From the NCBI GenBank assembly GCA_001051155.2, contig JYIP02000009.1, forward strand, positions 372,001 to 436,000: 64,000 nt of DNA. Direction: 5' to 3'. Under the pieces are notes generated by a model. The model was not told the origin of the DNA and ran no database searches. It saw nothing but the letters and a program-made list of their open reading frames with translations. Position numbers and translations under genes: made by a program. The DNA is from Chrysoporthe austroafricana (Eukaryota > Ascomycota > Sordariomycetes > Diaporthales > Cryphonectriaceae). How positions within the stretch are numbered: the first letter of the stretch is position 1; each line of letters opens with the position of its first letter. Shown piece after piece: positions 12,209 through 23,409 of the stretch.

Positions 12209-14433
12209 TTACTTGTTCCGCACAAACGAGTTGGTACGGCTCCCCAGACCATGCTCACGAAAGCTTTCGTTCGTGTTCACACGATCAATATCATAGGGAC
12301 TTGCATCATAAGCCGCACTGCGAGTCCTTCGAAGGCTGTTCTTGCTCTTCCGAGAAGACAGAGTATTGGCCCTGCTACGACTACCCTCAGCGGAAGTTTT
12401 GAGTGCGGCATACTCGGGCTGGTGCTTCTCATCATCGTAGCTGTGGTCCATCGCCTCGGCCTCGAGCTCGGCCTCACGTTCGACTTTCCCGTCGTGGTTA
12501 TTATGGTGTGGAGATGGTCCGGTTGCCACATCCTTGCCATCTGCCTCCTCGTCTTTCTCAACGGTTGAGCTGCTGTCATCGGCTTGTTCCTCCTGGGCTG
12601 CGCCACGTAGTTTCTCCAGGAATGCGGCGGCCTCAGCTGCGAATTTGCAACGACTGCGGATCGCAGGTCCGTATTTGTAGAAGAGCATTGGGAATGGAAC
12701 GCATGCGAGGGCCAGGAACGCCGGGATCGACGACGCCCAATGTATACCCAGGTTCGCATACATGTAGGGGGTGAACAGCGGGAAGGCGGCACCGGAGAGA
12801 GATCGGAGCACGGCATTGGCAGCCAAGACACTCGCCGCGAATATAACGTACGCATCAATGAGGTAGTTCAAAATCGACAGGAACACCAGAACCATACCGA
12901 AGCCGAAGGGGGCACTACCGATGATGCATACGACCCAGTGGATGCTGACGTAGTTAGTCCACGCGAACCAAAAGACTAACAGTCAAGAAGAAGTCAGCAA
13001 CCATGAAAGCCTTGGGGTCAGCGATAGGGAGACCTACGGCCAATCGGCATGCAGATGGAACCGATGATTGCAGGCGGCAGCCGGGCTTCCGGCGGCGCGA
13101 AGCCCGACTCTGATCGTTCGATGACCTTGACGTATCGCTTGTTGTCGTAGATGGAGTACGCAACTGCGGCTATCATACCGACGCAGACTCCTAAGAAGGC
13201 CAGGCCACCTATTCCGGGAGACCAGCCACGGACCTCTTGAAAGACGATGGGGAACGCCGCGAATAGCATGTAAAGTGTGCCGTAGATGATGGCCATGTAT
13301 ATCGAGAGCAGAAGGACGATCGGCTCGCGGAAGAGGAGGATTAAAGGTCGTGATAGGGCTGTCTTGAAGGCCTGTCCAATGCTGACTCGGCCCTGCTGTG
13401 CATCGTTCTGGGTTTTGTAGCATTTGCCAGTGATCTTGGACAGCTCGGCCGCGCGTCTGCGGAGGAGAACAGGCCCGTATGTCTCGGGCACGAAGAGGCC
13501 ACAGATCAACCAGATAACACCAGTGAAGATAGCCATAACACCTTCTACCCAGCGCCAGCCAACTGTTTCACCAACGAAGCCACCAACTGTCGATTGCAGT
13601 CCTTGGTCAGTCTTGAGGCAACAAATTTCCGAATATATTTGCGGCTAGAAACGAACCGATGGGGCCAATGACTGGACCAAGGAAAGGAGCCGCAGCGAAA
13701 ATACTCGTGGCAAGACCACGTTGTGCCGCTGGAAACATGTCCGCGATGACGCCACCGGCGTTGGTCAAAGGTGACGAGCCAAATGCGCCGGCGAGGAAAC
13801 GCAGCACAATTAGGGTGGCTATGTTTTGCGAGCCAGCAGCGCCGGCGTTGAAGGCAGCGAGAAACATGTATGTGCCGAAGAAAAGATATTGCCGCCCATA
13901 CAGCTCTGCAGCACCAGCGTCAGTGAACACCCATGTTCTCTCCAGGTGTAATTAAGAGACATCAGGTAGACTTGGAGCCGGAGGAGCCTTACCACTCAAA
14001 GGCGCCCACATGAGAGGGCCGATCGCAAAGCCGAGGACAAATAGAGATATGCCCAGAGTGCCAATGATTGTGACCACATCAAACTGCAAGAGTATTTCTG
14101 AGATACCTCCTGAATATGCAGATGATACGAACGCCACAGCCTGCAAACATAACACACCGGTCAGTCGCATCATAAGTGCAAGGGAAGGCCGTTGAGAAGA
14201 CTAACCAAAGTGGCAAAGGCCACTAACATCGTGATGAACCATTTGTGCGCGTCGGAGTAGTTCATCGGATTCACCGGATCATCGTCGAGCCATCTTACAA
14301 TATACGGATCTTCCTCGGTGCCTGAACCTGCGTAGTAGGCGTTGACGATATCATCGTTGACTATCCCTTGATTTAGAAGTCGTTTGAAATGGCTGATACG
14401 CGCTGGACGGCGCGCTTCGATGTCTTTTCCCAT
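12209..14433 (-). CDS. MFS transporter, DHA1 drug/polyamine exporter type
   Basis: Twelve-helix proton-coupled antiporter of the plasma membrane, DHA1 group (Tpo1/Flu1-like). Minus-strand exons 14433-14206, 14140-13993, 13905-13657, 13586-13038 and 12975-12209 join in phase to 646 residues. Splicing of exons 2 and 3 creates the loop motif LSELYGRQ. Later motifs are [29 protein letters not shown] (antiporter motif C) and [15 protein letters not shown] before the central loop; [13 protein letters not shown] follows the last intron. An acidic, serine/arginine-rich tail of roughly 170 residues after the final helix is longer than usual and probably cytosolic. The start is 10 bp from a 36-T tract in a poor-quality stretch, so an upstream start or an assembly error cannot be excluded. 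Substrate unknown. Confidence 0.92.
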
Positions 14434-14439
14434 TCTTCT

Positions 14440-14442
<3 letters not shown>

Positions 14443-14479
<37 letters not shown>

Positions 14480-14748
14480 GGTTTTTTTGTTTTGTTTTAT
14501 TTTTTGTTTTTATTTTAAATTCGGTTATATTTTTCCCTTTGNTTGGGGTGGGGGGGGGCTTTGGTGTTTTTCTCTGGTTCCCGCGATTTACTGCGGCCCC
14601 ATTCAAAAAAACTCGGTCTTCCCCGGGGCCCTAACCCGGGGGGGGGGGTGTGGCAAAATCTTTTTGTTCCCCCCCCTTATTTTTAAAGCGTTTTGAAAGG
14701 GTTGTTCCCGCTTGGCGGGGCGCTTTCGTGTTTTTTTCCCCTTTTCTC

Positions 14749-14779
<31 letters not shown>
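14443..14779. repeat. Homopolymer-rich, low-quality junction with one N
   Basis: The stretch starts with 36 consecutive T (14443-14478), ends with 28 consecutive T (14752-14779), and in between is almost wholly T and G/C runs with an ambiguous base at 14542. Its composition is unlike anything else in the window. This is most simply a sequencing or scaffolding artefact, perhaps joining two contigs, and gene order across it should be treated with caution. Confidence 0.8.
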
Positions 14780-15271
14780 GTCTTTGGCGGGAATAAAGGT
14801 TAGAGCCAGAGTCGTATTGTAATTACAAATCCGGTATTAGGTGCCTCTTGAGGATCCTAACGCCTTGCTGAATCGATTGCTTTTCGCCGTCCTGAGACTC
14901 GGCGCTTCTGACGTGATTCAAGGCCTCGTGGTGGAAGACGAGCTACGCTTAGGTAATAGTAAATGAAAGTGGGCATCCCATCCTTCTTATGTGCAGAAAC
15001 ACCTACCGAGGTGCTGATGCTTATGATGACAACCTCGGGAACTCGCACTGGGGATTTCTTAGTGTCACGCCAAAGATCTTAGTGGTATGACGTCCCAGCT
15101 GAATGGTGTCGAGGCTGATACTAGTTCCGTTCGGCGACAGGGTTAGGACCGAGCCCTGCGAATGTCCCCACGCCAGAGCCGCATTGTTTCTTGGTGGCGA
15201 ATTGTGAAGGACATAGGTAGCACCATGCTCCGAGGTGCCCTTTGATGTTTCGTACTAGGGAATTTCTCTGG

Positions 15272-15300
15272 AAAAAAAAAAAAATTCAAATTCAAATTCA
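15272..15300. repeat. Poly-A tract plus TTCAAA microsatellite
   Basis: Thirteen A residues are followed directly by about two and a half copies of TTCAAA. It is a short intergenic microsatellite. Confidence 0.7.
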
Positions 15301-16331
15301 CGAAGTACGCCCTGCTCATAGCACCACGAGGAACATACAACCTGCTGGGGCCTCGGCGAATATTCCGAAATCTCCATTTAAGACGCTAGTTAGGCTCCCG
15401 CTGAGTCTTGATTGACACTGCGGCATGGTCCCGGCCGGATCATACGGTAAGCCCGGAACCTGATGCGGCGGACCGGCGGGTTTTATATCAGTAGACTGCG
15501 AATTCCGTGCCTCCCTTGACGTGAAATTTTCTTACGACTGACTCTTGGCGTTCGATTGTGGCCCTTCTGTTCTCTCACCCGCTGCGGATATTTGACGCAC
15601 GCCACTTCTACCTGGACCTAGCAGCTTCTTTCATAATCTTGTTCAGGTCCTCCTTCAGAGACGATTCTATCACTGTTTCATGTACTCAGCTGTTAGTGTC
15701 TGACAATCTGCGTCTCAATCATACCGACCTCCTTATAATCTGAACCCAAGGCCTCCCCGCCCCCCCCCCCGGTCCACCCACTGTCCGCCGCTTACTTGTA
15801 CACCCGAACTCCGGTACACCACACAAATTTTGTTAGCCAACCTACCTCGAATGCCTGTCCATGATTTTGGTCTAATTAGTAGGCGGGCGTGACGGGTGTG
15901 AGCATTCAGCGGGATCACTCCTTCTGGATGCCGCGTGGGCTAGGAGCAGAAAAGAGATGAGATATTTGAGTGAGAACACCTTATGAAGAGAAGATGTAAT
16001 TTGAAGTTTAGAAAGTGGAATGGCAGGGAAATGGAGCTACTTCCGTCCTGCTTCGCGTGTATGCGCCCTACAACGAAGGCAAAACTTAGTAGCACCCCTA
16101 AAAGAATATATCTGGTATACTTCAAAAGTGGCCAAAATATGAAAGAGAACTCGCCAGACGAAAGAAATGAGTAACCAGTAGCTTAGTAAATCACTTCAGC
16201 TCGCAGCCCCTGCAGCAGCCATCATCTCACAATAGACTGGCTGTTGTCACCGTAGTCCCTGTCGTAGAAAGCCGAAAACCACACCTGACTATTACAAGAC
16301 GATGTTACTCTCGTTAATTGGATTGAAGCTC

Positions 16332-16339
16332 TATATAAG
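16332..16339 (+). promoter_or_regulatory. TATA-like element without a downstream gene
   Basis: The sequence tatataag is a good core-promoter match, but no convincing reading frame follows on the plus strand for over 1 kb. It may drive a non-coding transcript or be chance in AT-rich DNA. Confidence 0.2.
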
Positions 16340-18065
16340 CCTTTGAGCTGTGCTATCTGCCACTGCACATACAAGGGTTTCTAAGCTCATCTAGATTGAG
16401 AACTAACACCTCATTTTCTAAGTGACCAGAATCAGCAACGATAGGTAGGAGGCTTGCTGTAATTAATTAGTTACATCCAGCTCGTCGGAGGCCCGCAATT
16501 CACGGGGTTCATCTTGCATTCATTGTTAGTCAACCTGATCCCAGCCGAAGGCTAATTCGAGAAGTGAATGAGGCTCTTTTAGAGGCCTACTTGATATGCG
16601 TATCAAATTACGGAGGCTAGATCCCATAGTAGTCGTTACTCTTTCCAGGGGCGAAGAAAGTATCATAGCGATCCATTAAAATGCAGGAGACATGATATTT
16701 CAGTAAAAGTACGTGTGTCGCTGTTGGGCTGCCGTCTTTGGCAGCCTAGACTCGCCATTTTTGGCAGGCCAGGACACCCTCGACAAGTACATTTTGAGTG
16801 CGACATATGTACTTTTCGAAGTTTGTATTGGAAACTGAAGCCAAGATTCAGAAGTCGGGCAGCCAGAAGCTAGATGACAGGACATAAGAATGAAAAGATA
16901 TTCAGGTCGGCCTTGCCGCCGTATCTCTCGTGTCGTCAGGCACATCCGCTGAGATTAGCTTCGAGACGTGTTGTTCGTTAGTTCTCGCGTGCTGCCAACG
17001 TAGTGGACGGTGCCGACTTGTGCAGTGGTCATAGCCCTGTATGGAGCTTTTGCCTTTTATTTTGTACTTTTGTAGGACTCTCACACGTACCCTACTCGTG
17101 GCCTTGGCTGACGGTGTGTAACAGATCACTAGATCACACTGTGCAATGGAGACCTTGGATCCTGCGAAGGTTGGTCGGATCTAAGCAGAGCTTGCGGAGC
17201 TGGAAACACCAAAAGCCTCGCCACCCACCTCTGTGCCCACCTGGATAAAGAAGCCTTGTAAACAGCAGGCAATGATGAACTATAATGCGTGTATTGCTAA
17301 CATTCACTTGACAACTCAACGCACAGAAAGCTCGGAGAGAGTGAGGAGGGCAATATGCAAGAACTGCAGCTACTAAGGTATTCTTACAATATTGCGGATC
17401 CCTCTTTATCCCTTCAACACTCTCAAAATAACCTGTGAATTTAGGTAGCACCGGAACCACGGATCCGAGGGAGTGCCACCAATCATTTGACACGGCACTC
17501 ATCGACGCGTCGCCCAACTGGCGCGCACCCGGCTAGCCAGTTATATCTTGTGGGCCGCGGAGTCAGAAGTCCTTCCTGTTACTGTGGAGGGTTTAATAAA
17601 GGCAGTGTTTCTGTTGAACAGAGGATCCGCTCGGGAGTGGCTGATAGCTCTACCTGTTCGGCCTCTTTCGCCTTGTGATGGCTCGCTCGAGATTCTCCTC
17701 TGTCCTTCGCAGTCTCCATGACACACGAGCCTGTGCGTTCTTGAGTTATAGACACAACCGTAGGTATGACTCCATTCTCAGTCGCTTTGACAGTATTCTG
17801 TCGCGATGCTTGTTGCCTTTAACAAGGTTGATCTTCAATATTGAATCACATTTTCTCGACTCCCCACCGATTTTGATGACATATAAGATTAGGAAAACTG
17901 CTAAATCAGACTATCATTACTAAGTAATCATAATAATTGAACCTGCTAGCAAAACGCGATGAAATTATATGAAAATGAATAGTTCCCCTCATGCTCAGCA
18001 TCCCAAGCTGTCCCTGAACACATTAAAGCTGCCGATAACAAGAAGTTGTGTCGCTCGCGGTACCA

Positions 18066-20821
18066 TCATTCGCTTTTCTCTCTTGCGGCTTTGGTTAGCT
18101 CATGCAGATGTCGCTGGAAGCTAACCGTCTCTTCTAGCAATCCCTTTATATCATCAACTGTCAAGATATTATCCTCCCCAGAACGCCTGTTGCCAGCCAA
18201 AGAAGCGGCCGAGAAGACAATATTTCGTATTTGTCTACCGTTAAGTCCCGAAAATGCCTGGCTCGCTTCTTCGTCATCTCCCATCCACTTCAATAGCTCT
18301 TCCTTGTTCTTGACAAGATCGTCGCCTAGAGGTTCGAGAAGATTTCGGACTATGGTCTTCTTCTGCTTCTCGTTGAGATCTCCAAACTGAATCGCGAGGT
18401 TGATACGAGACTGGACTGCGATATCGAAGGACCTAATTCGATTAGTAGTCAAGATTAGAATACCCTGGTAGTATTCTAGAACTCGGAGTAAAACTTTAAT
18501 ACGGTGAGTGGTCTGTCCGAATACATGTTTGCATGACAAACTAGTTCGGTCCCTTACCTGATACTAAGCCCACCCTAGTCACATCCGTGGTTGCGGCCCG
18601 GCTTTCAAGGAAGACATCTGCCTCGTCGCTGCATTCTGTGAGACGACCGGTTATGATCCGCAGTAACTTCGAGGTTTGCTTACAAGAGCATAACAGCTTG
18701 CCAGACCTCCGCGAGTTCAAAAAGCTGCTCGAGTCGCTTCTCTACCAAGGAGGGATCAATCGTCACATCTCCAACTCCAATAGGAAACAACGGCTTTCCA
18801 GTCACCTGAGCGACACTTTCTTGAGGACATGTTAGCGCGACTACAGTATGTCAGCGAAAAGAAATACAAGGTTCTTACCAGCCGTCAATGTCTTGCCTAC
18901 TCCAGGAGGCCCTACAGGACATTAGTGGATGCCTTGAGTCAAGAGTGTCAAATCGACATGCCGTGGAGTAAGATAACCAATCCTTCTCCTTTACCCTTGG
19001 TCAGGTCATTCATTAGACTCCTCGGGCTGCTGTTGTTCTCCCTCTTGTCATTTGTGTGACTCCGAACAAGCTCTTGAATCAACTTCTTTTTCTTCGGAGG
19101 CAGCTGGAGTTTATCAAATGCGTCGGTCATCTGCGGCCTTTCGATTTCCTGAACCTTGTCCACCAACAGCTCCACCCACTTTTTCTCCATCAAGTGATAC
19201 CCCAACACGCGTGGAGGACAGATTAGATACTGTTCTTCGTGGAAGCTCTCATCCTTGAGCCCGTTGTTTGCGTCCCAATCATACTTCTGGTTGTCCTTCG
19301 GCCCACCGTTGGCCATGCACACGGTGCAGCGGCACTCGTCATCCTCATCGTAATCTCCCAGAGTGAGTTCGCCCATGGGGATGAATTCACTTGGGCCATG
19401 CTGGACGTACGACTCGAAGTCGATCATAATCCGCCCTTTCATCTTGAATGTAGCGTCAGAAGCGCAACTAGAAATAGAATGGAACAGCGAGTCTCACGTT
19501 TAATCGACGGCCGCTCTTGCCTGTCAACTCGGAAGTCATAGAGCGCCTAAGACGAAAGTGAGTGAGTTGATGCAGAAGACTTGCGTCATCGGGCTAATCA
19601 AAATGTAAGTAAAAGTCTATGGTAAGGCGTAATCCCTGTGACAGCACGACTCACTGGTCCACCTGACTGGCTCCCTTGAATATAACGAACTCCCGTCCCT
19701 CTGAAGTAGGCAAGGCCCTCGTATTCAAACATTTGCTTGCCGCCCGGACGCATACACAAATCTCGAAATCGCTTTCCTCGTCTGACTAAATCTTTCCTCG
19801 AGCTTGGCGCGGTCTCCAGGGTAATAGCGCAAAGGATAACAAGGCAAGCTGGTGATCACCCGTTGGCCCTTGTAGAAGTCAATCTTGAGCTCAACGGCAA
19901 CTCGATTGAATGTCCGTCGCATTCCGTCCCAGTCGTAGGCCCAGGCGGTGATGGCCATGTACCTCTTCCGATCACCGCGATGATTCGTGCCTTCTGATGC
20001 CTCGCGAACAATAAAAACCTGTTTTTGTTTCATTAAAGAGTTTGGGAGGAGGATAGTCTCACCTGGGGGGAAGATAGTCCAGAGGAAATCGAAAGCGACC
20101 GAGTTGTCAATCTTCGATTTGTCCATCGACTCTCGAGTCTCGAAGTACTCCTTTACCTCCTTGGAAGCCATTACAGCGTCGAGGATCTCTCTCAGGTCCT
20201 TACAGCCCTGCTCGTCGGGGTTTTTTCTGATAGCCTCGGTCAAAGAATCCCAATTGTGGATCAAGGGCTGGAAAGGTGCAAAGATGCTAAGGCGATGATT
20301 CTCCCAATGGTAGCCGGGGTAATGCTTCAGGGTTTCCTGAAGAATCTTCTGCACAGGTCCACTCTCGAATTTGATTTCTGTATCGGTGTGGTTCTTCTGG
20401 GTGTCGAAGTACAGCATGAAGGTTGCGACGGAGTTCGTAGTAGGTAGTTTGGCGCCTTCCAGCTTCTTCGGATCGTATGCTTCTTCGACAAGGAAACCCT
20501 CGTTGTTGTACCGCTTCATGCGATATTGAATCCCCCCTTTATCTGGTGCTTCCGTGTCATCGCCATTCGCTTCAGCATCGGGTAAGACAGGTTCTGATCC
20601 GGCTTCCGAGCTGATACTGAGCCTGTGCAATCCGAGTTTTGGGAGCTTGCTGGCCTTGCAAGTGCTTCAGTGTCCGATGTTGCCAATATCTTTGCTTTGG
20701 AAGCACTTACGGCCAGCTTTTCTTCGAGAATACGGACCTGTTGCTCTAAGAGAGCAATGTATTTCTTCTCCAGCGTCTCAGCCTTGCCATGTTCAGCGTC
20801 ATGTTGAGTGGGAGTGGCCAT
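18066..20821 (-). pseudogene. AAA+ ATPase (DUF7025 type), one-base frameshift
   Basis: Fungal AAA+ ATPase with an N-terminal DUF7025-like region and one C-terminal AAA module. Minus-strand exons 20821-20711, about 20654-19655, 19546-19498, 19435-18962, 18911-18879, 18819-18684, 18628-18558 and 18493-18066 close in phase everywhere, giving about 766 residues if one extra base is discounted. That base is in the TTT at 19788-19790: upstream the frame reads GDRAKLEER, downstream it continues as GKRFRDLCMRPGGKQMFEYE only after a shift. Without correction translation stops at 19725. Walker A (GPPGVGKTLTA) is split by a GC-AG intron (18961-18912); Walker B reads LFDEADVFLESR; LRVLEYYQGILILTTNR carries sensor 1. 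The second exon could start at 20645 instead. It is either a recent pseudogene or a functional gene with a homopolymer sequencing error; the intact remainder favours the latter or very recent loss. Substrate and role are unknown. Confidence 0.85.
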
Positions 20822-20952
20822 AGTGGCACCGGAGGCTGAGGATAGAGAGAAACGAGGACAGGCGGGGTTATGCACAGCGCGGATCAAGGTAGAAAGCTGG
20901 AAAATCAAGAGAATTGGGGGACTTTCTGTCCCCTAAGCCTCGCCATCGAAAG

Positions 20953-20961
20953 TTATATATA
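20953..20961 (-). promoter_or_regulatory. TATA box candidate for the AAA+ ATPase gene
   Basis: The run ttatatata lies about 130 bp upstream of the ATPase start codon on the minus strand, at a position suited to a core promoter. It is nearly palindromic and could also serve the plus strand. Confidence 0.35.
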
Positions 20962-21130
20962 CGGAATAGTGGGCAATCCCACCCGTCGCTCTTCACCACA
21001 TTCCGACACACCCTAGATGTATGCAACATTCAGAACAGTTCTCTGATTGGATAAGTAAACAATATTGATCTGCATGCGCCCCGAACGAACTCCGAACTAT
21101 GTGCTAGCATTGCAGACAGACCAACCCGAA

Positions 21131-21328
21131 ATGTCGCAATCTGATCAATTCCCGCAAGGCTGTGGCCCCAACCTTAACAGTCTCGAGCTGCATGGCGTTC
21201 TGGACTTACAGATCAACGACATTAGCGACCGCCACATCATACGATTTGCTCAGGAGCAAATAAGAAAGCGCTATTCAACACCCCTTCAAGATGGAGCTGA
21301 AGCTTTGGAATCATCATTCGACTCATGA
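21131..21328 (+). CDS. Small open frame between divergent genes, doubtful
   Basis: A 65-codon frame starting MSQSDQFPQGCG and ending ESSFDS lies in the 0.7-kb space between the AAA+ ATPase and the DUF7708 gene. The composition (LQINDISDRHIIRFAQEQ) looks protein-like and could form a helix, but there is no family match I recognise. It may be a small gene, an exon of an unresolved transcript, or a decayed fragment. Confidence 0.22.
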   Translation: MSQSDQFPQGCGPNLNSLELHGVLDLQINDISDRHIIRFAQEQIRKRYSTPLQDGAEALESSFDS

Positions 21329-21508
21329 TTGGCCCGTACTGTGAGAGCCTACCTCGCGAACTCGGGTCGGTCGGCGGGCAGATGTCGAGTCAAATATCTG
21401 CCTGTGGTGAGGGGTAAGATTTCGAGGACTTCAGTGTTATCGTCTTAGGGTCGTCAGATTCAGATTTGGTTTCCTTGCACCGAGTTCGGCGCTATACGGA
21501 TTGCTTAA

Positions 21509-23409
21509 ATGGATTCAACTACAGTTCGAAGCAGCGACGCTGTCGAGAAAGGTCAGACGAATATCAGCCAGCAGCACATAGACTCGATCCCTTTCTGGAA
21601 GAAAGCTACCTGGACAGATGAAGAAAAGGCGTAAGTCATCTGTATCATCAGTGGACCTTCGATGAATCCATATGCCAACGCTCGGCTAGGAAAACACTAG
21701 CACCGGCGGACGAGGCCCGGGACAAGGTTCTGATGGACATCCGTCTCGAGAAGGGATCCAAGCTGCGTCGATTGGTTAGCATCAAGCGTGTCCGTCAGGC
21801 AAGCAGAGAACTAGCTGAGAAAAAGATCGAAGAAGTAAATGGGGAAATGCTTCAGCGCCAAATCAAAGAAGCACTGGACCAGGCCATATTAAAACAGCGC
21901 CAGTGCGAATCCAGGAATAGTACAAGCAATGATGTCATCTCGTTTCTAAACGACTTCACGGAGTTCGTGGGAGAGTTCTCCAGGATTATTGAGATCATGA
22001 GGGGCGTTGATCAGGGTTATGGCGGCGCTGGCTATGCGGCCTTGTCCTTCCTTCTTGCGGTATACTGTTTCGCTGCTCTTTGATTTTGCGAACTCTACAT
22101 ATTTCTGACTTGAATAGGTGGCTGTGAATACGAAACGGAAAGAAGATCTCATTGCCGAAGCCATGCTCAATTTGAGGAACGAATTCTCTCGCATGGTTCT
22201 ACTCTCGGAGATATATCCTACGCGTGAGATGAGTACTTATATTACGACGGTCTACAAGCTCGGTATTGAATTCTTGCAAGATGCTACAGTTTACTATTCA
22301 AGAACAACATGGAGTGAGCCCAACCAGCTTGTTTCTAGTGTGATCAGGGCTCAACACTGACGTAGACCTGTCAATGCAGGACGAGTGTTGGATTCCATCT
22401 TCAGACCACCATTTCTAATTCACCGAAAGGTCCAGGAGATATCGAATGCCATGGTTCAGATTGTGAAAGAGAGGGATACACTACTCAGTGGAAGGGTGCA
22501 CCAGATGCAAAACCAGATTGGCGAGCTATCCAGAGACGTCCAGCAGATGCAGACCAATGTGACTGGTTTGGGCCACCGCCGATAAACTTCGAAGGCAGCA
22601 TGCTAACAAATCAAATAGAGCTGCATACCAACCATCAAAAAGAAAGGCTGCTCGACTTGAACAGACAGCCCTCTCACTATCTTATTCAGCCAGACAGGAC
22701 AGTCGGCGACTACTCAACGCTGCTAAGAACGTCGTTCGATCGCCCACCGGGCCTTCCTCGGTTCTGCCTAGACATGCTTGTTAAGAAAAAAGAATATCAG
22801 GACTGGAAGAGTAGCAAGTATAATTGCGTGCTTGTCCTGAACGGTCTCACCGCAGCGGCCCAAACATCATGTTGCTGGCTTTCTCCAGCGTCAGTCGAGA
22901 TCGCTTCCTCATTGCGTCGGGAGGCTCGCAGCAACAAAAACGGTCCCCGAGTCGCCGTGGCAGAACTTTACTGTCAAAAAGTGGATTTCATGCCCGGCAA
23001 CATCAAGCCGATGTCTGCCATTGTTTGTCTGTTACTTCAGCTCCTCGAAGCAGATTCGAGCATACTCAAAGACACGGAGAGATTCGAAGATCTTCGTTCT
23101 CGGTTGATTAAGTTGGATAGCAGATCACATTCGGATTTCAAGGAAATATGTGGGTTCTTAGTTGAGGTCATGCAGAAATTCGACCTGGTGTACCTCATCG
23201 TCGATCGAGTGGACCGTATTTCGGGGGACTTCATCAAGGACTTTTCTAGGAATGTTATGCTTGGATCTACTGACGTTAGAGTGAAAACGCTTTGCGTGGC
23301 ATCCAGAGACCGAAAGGAGATAGCCCGAAAGATTGATGACTTGATTGATGAGATGGATGAGAAGAAGTTCATCACCTTGCGCATTGATCAGGAGCGATCG
23401 GTAGGATAA
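21509..23409 (+). CDS. DUF7708 N-terminal, NTPase-like fungal protein
   Basis: Five exons (21509-21630, 21690-22059, 22118-22313, 22380-22565, 22619-23409) join in phase to 554 residues. The N-terminal half has the features of the DUF7708 domain found at the front of fungal NLR-like proteins: FLNDFTEFVGEFSRIIEIM, the glycine-rich YGGAGYAALSFLLA, then EIYPTREM and a coiled coil around VHQMQNQIGELSRDVQQM. The C-terminal half resembles an NTPase core, with LVYLIVDRVDRI at the Walker B position, but the place where a P-loop is expected reads LVLNGLTAAAQTS and lacks GxxxxGK[ST]. No WD40, ankyrin or TPR repeats follow, so it is shorter than full NLRs. It starts 688 bp from the divergent AAA+ gene. 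A role in self/non-self or stress signalling is inference only. Donors of introns 2 and 4 (gtatac, gtttgg) are weak. Confidence 0.82.

Larger units (their letters stand above)
14434..18065. other. 3.6-kb gene-free stretch
   Basis: Between the MFS gene and the AAA+ ATPase gene I see no supported gene. The first 350 bp are a poor-quality homopolymer stretch listed separately. The rest is moderately AT-rich with only short frames on both strands; the minus-strand frame 17134-17517 (127 codons) is the longest and has no recognisable motif. A TATA-like element at 16332 has no reading frame behind it. No tRNA or 5S rRNA was recognised. Confidence 0.5.

Noticed and set aside
7245..14433. Secondary-metabolite cluster made of P450, peptidase and MFS pump
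   Set aside because: No polyketide synthase, NRPS, terpene cyclase, prenyltransferase or pathway regulator is present, and the S28 peptidase is a general secreted enzyme. Adjacency of a P450 and an MFS alone is common.
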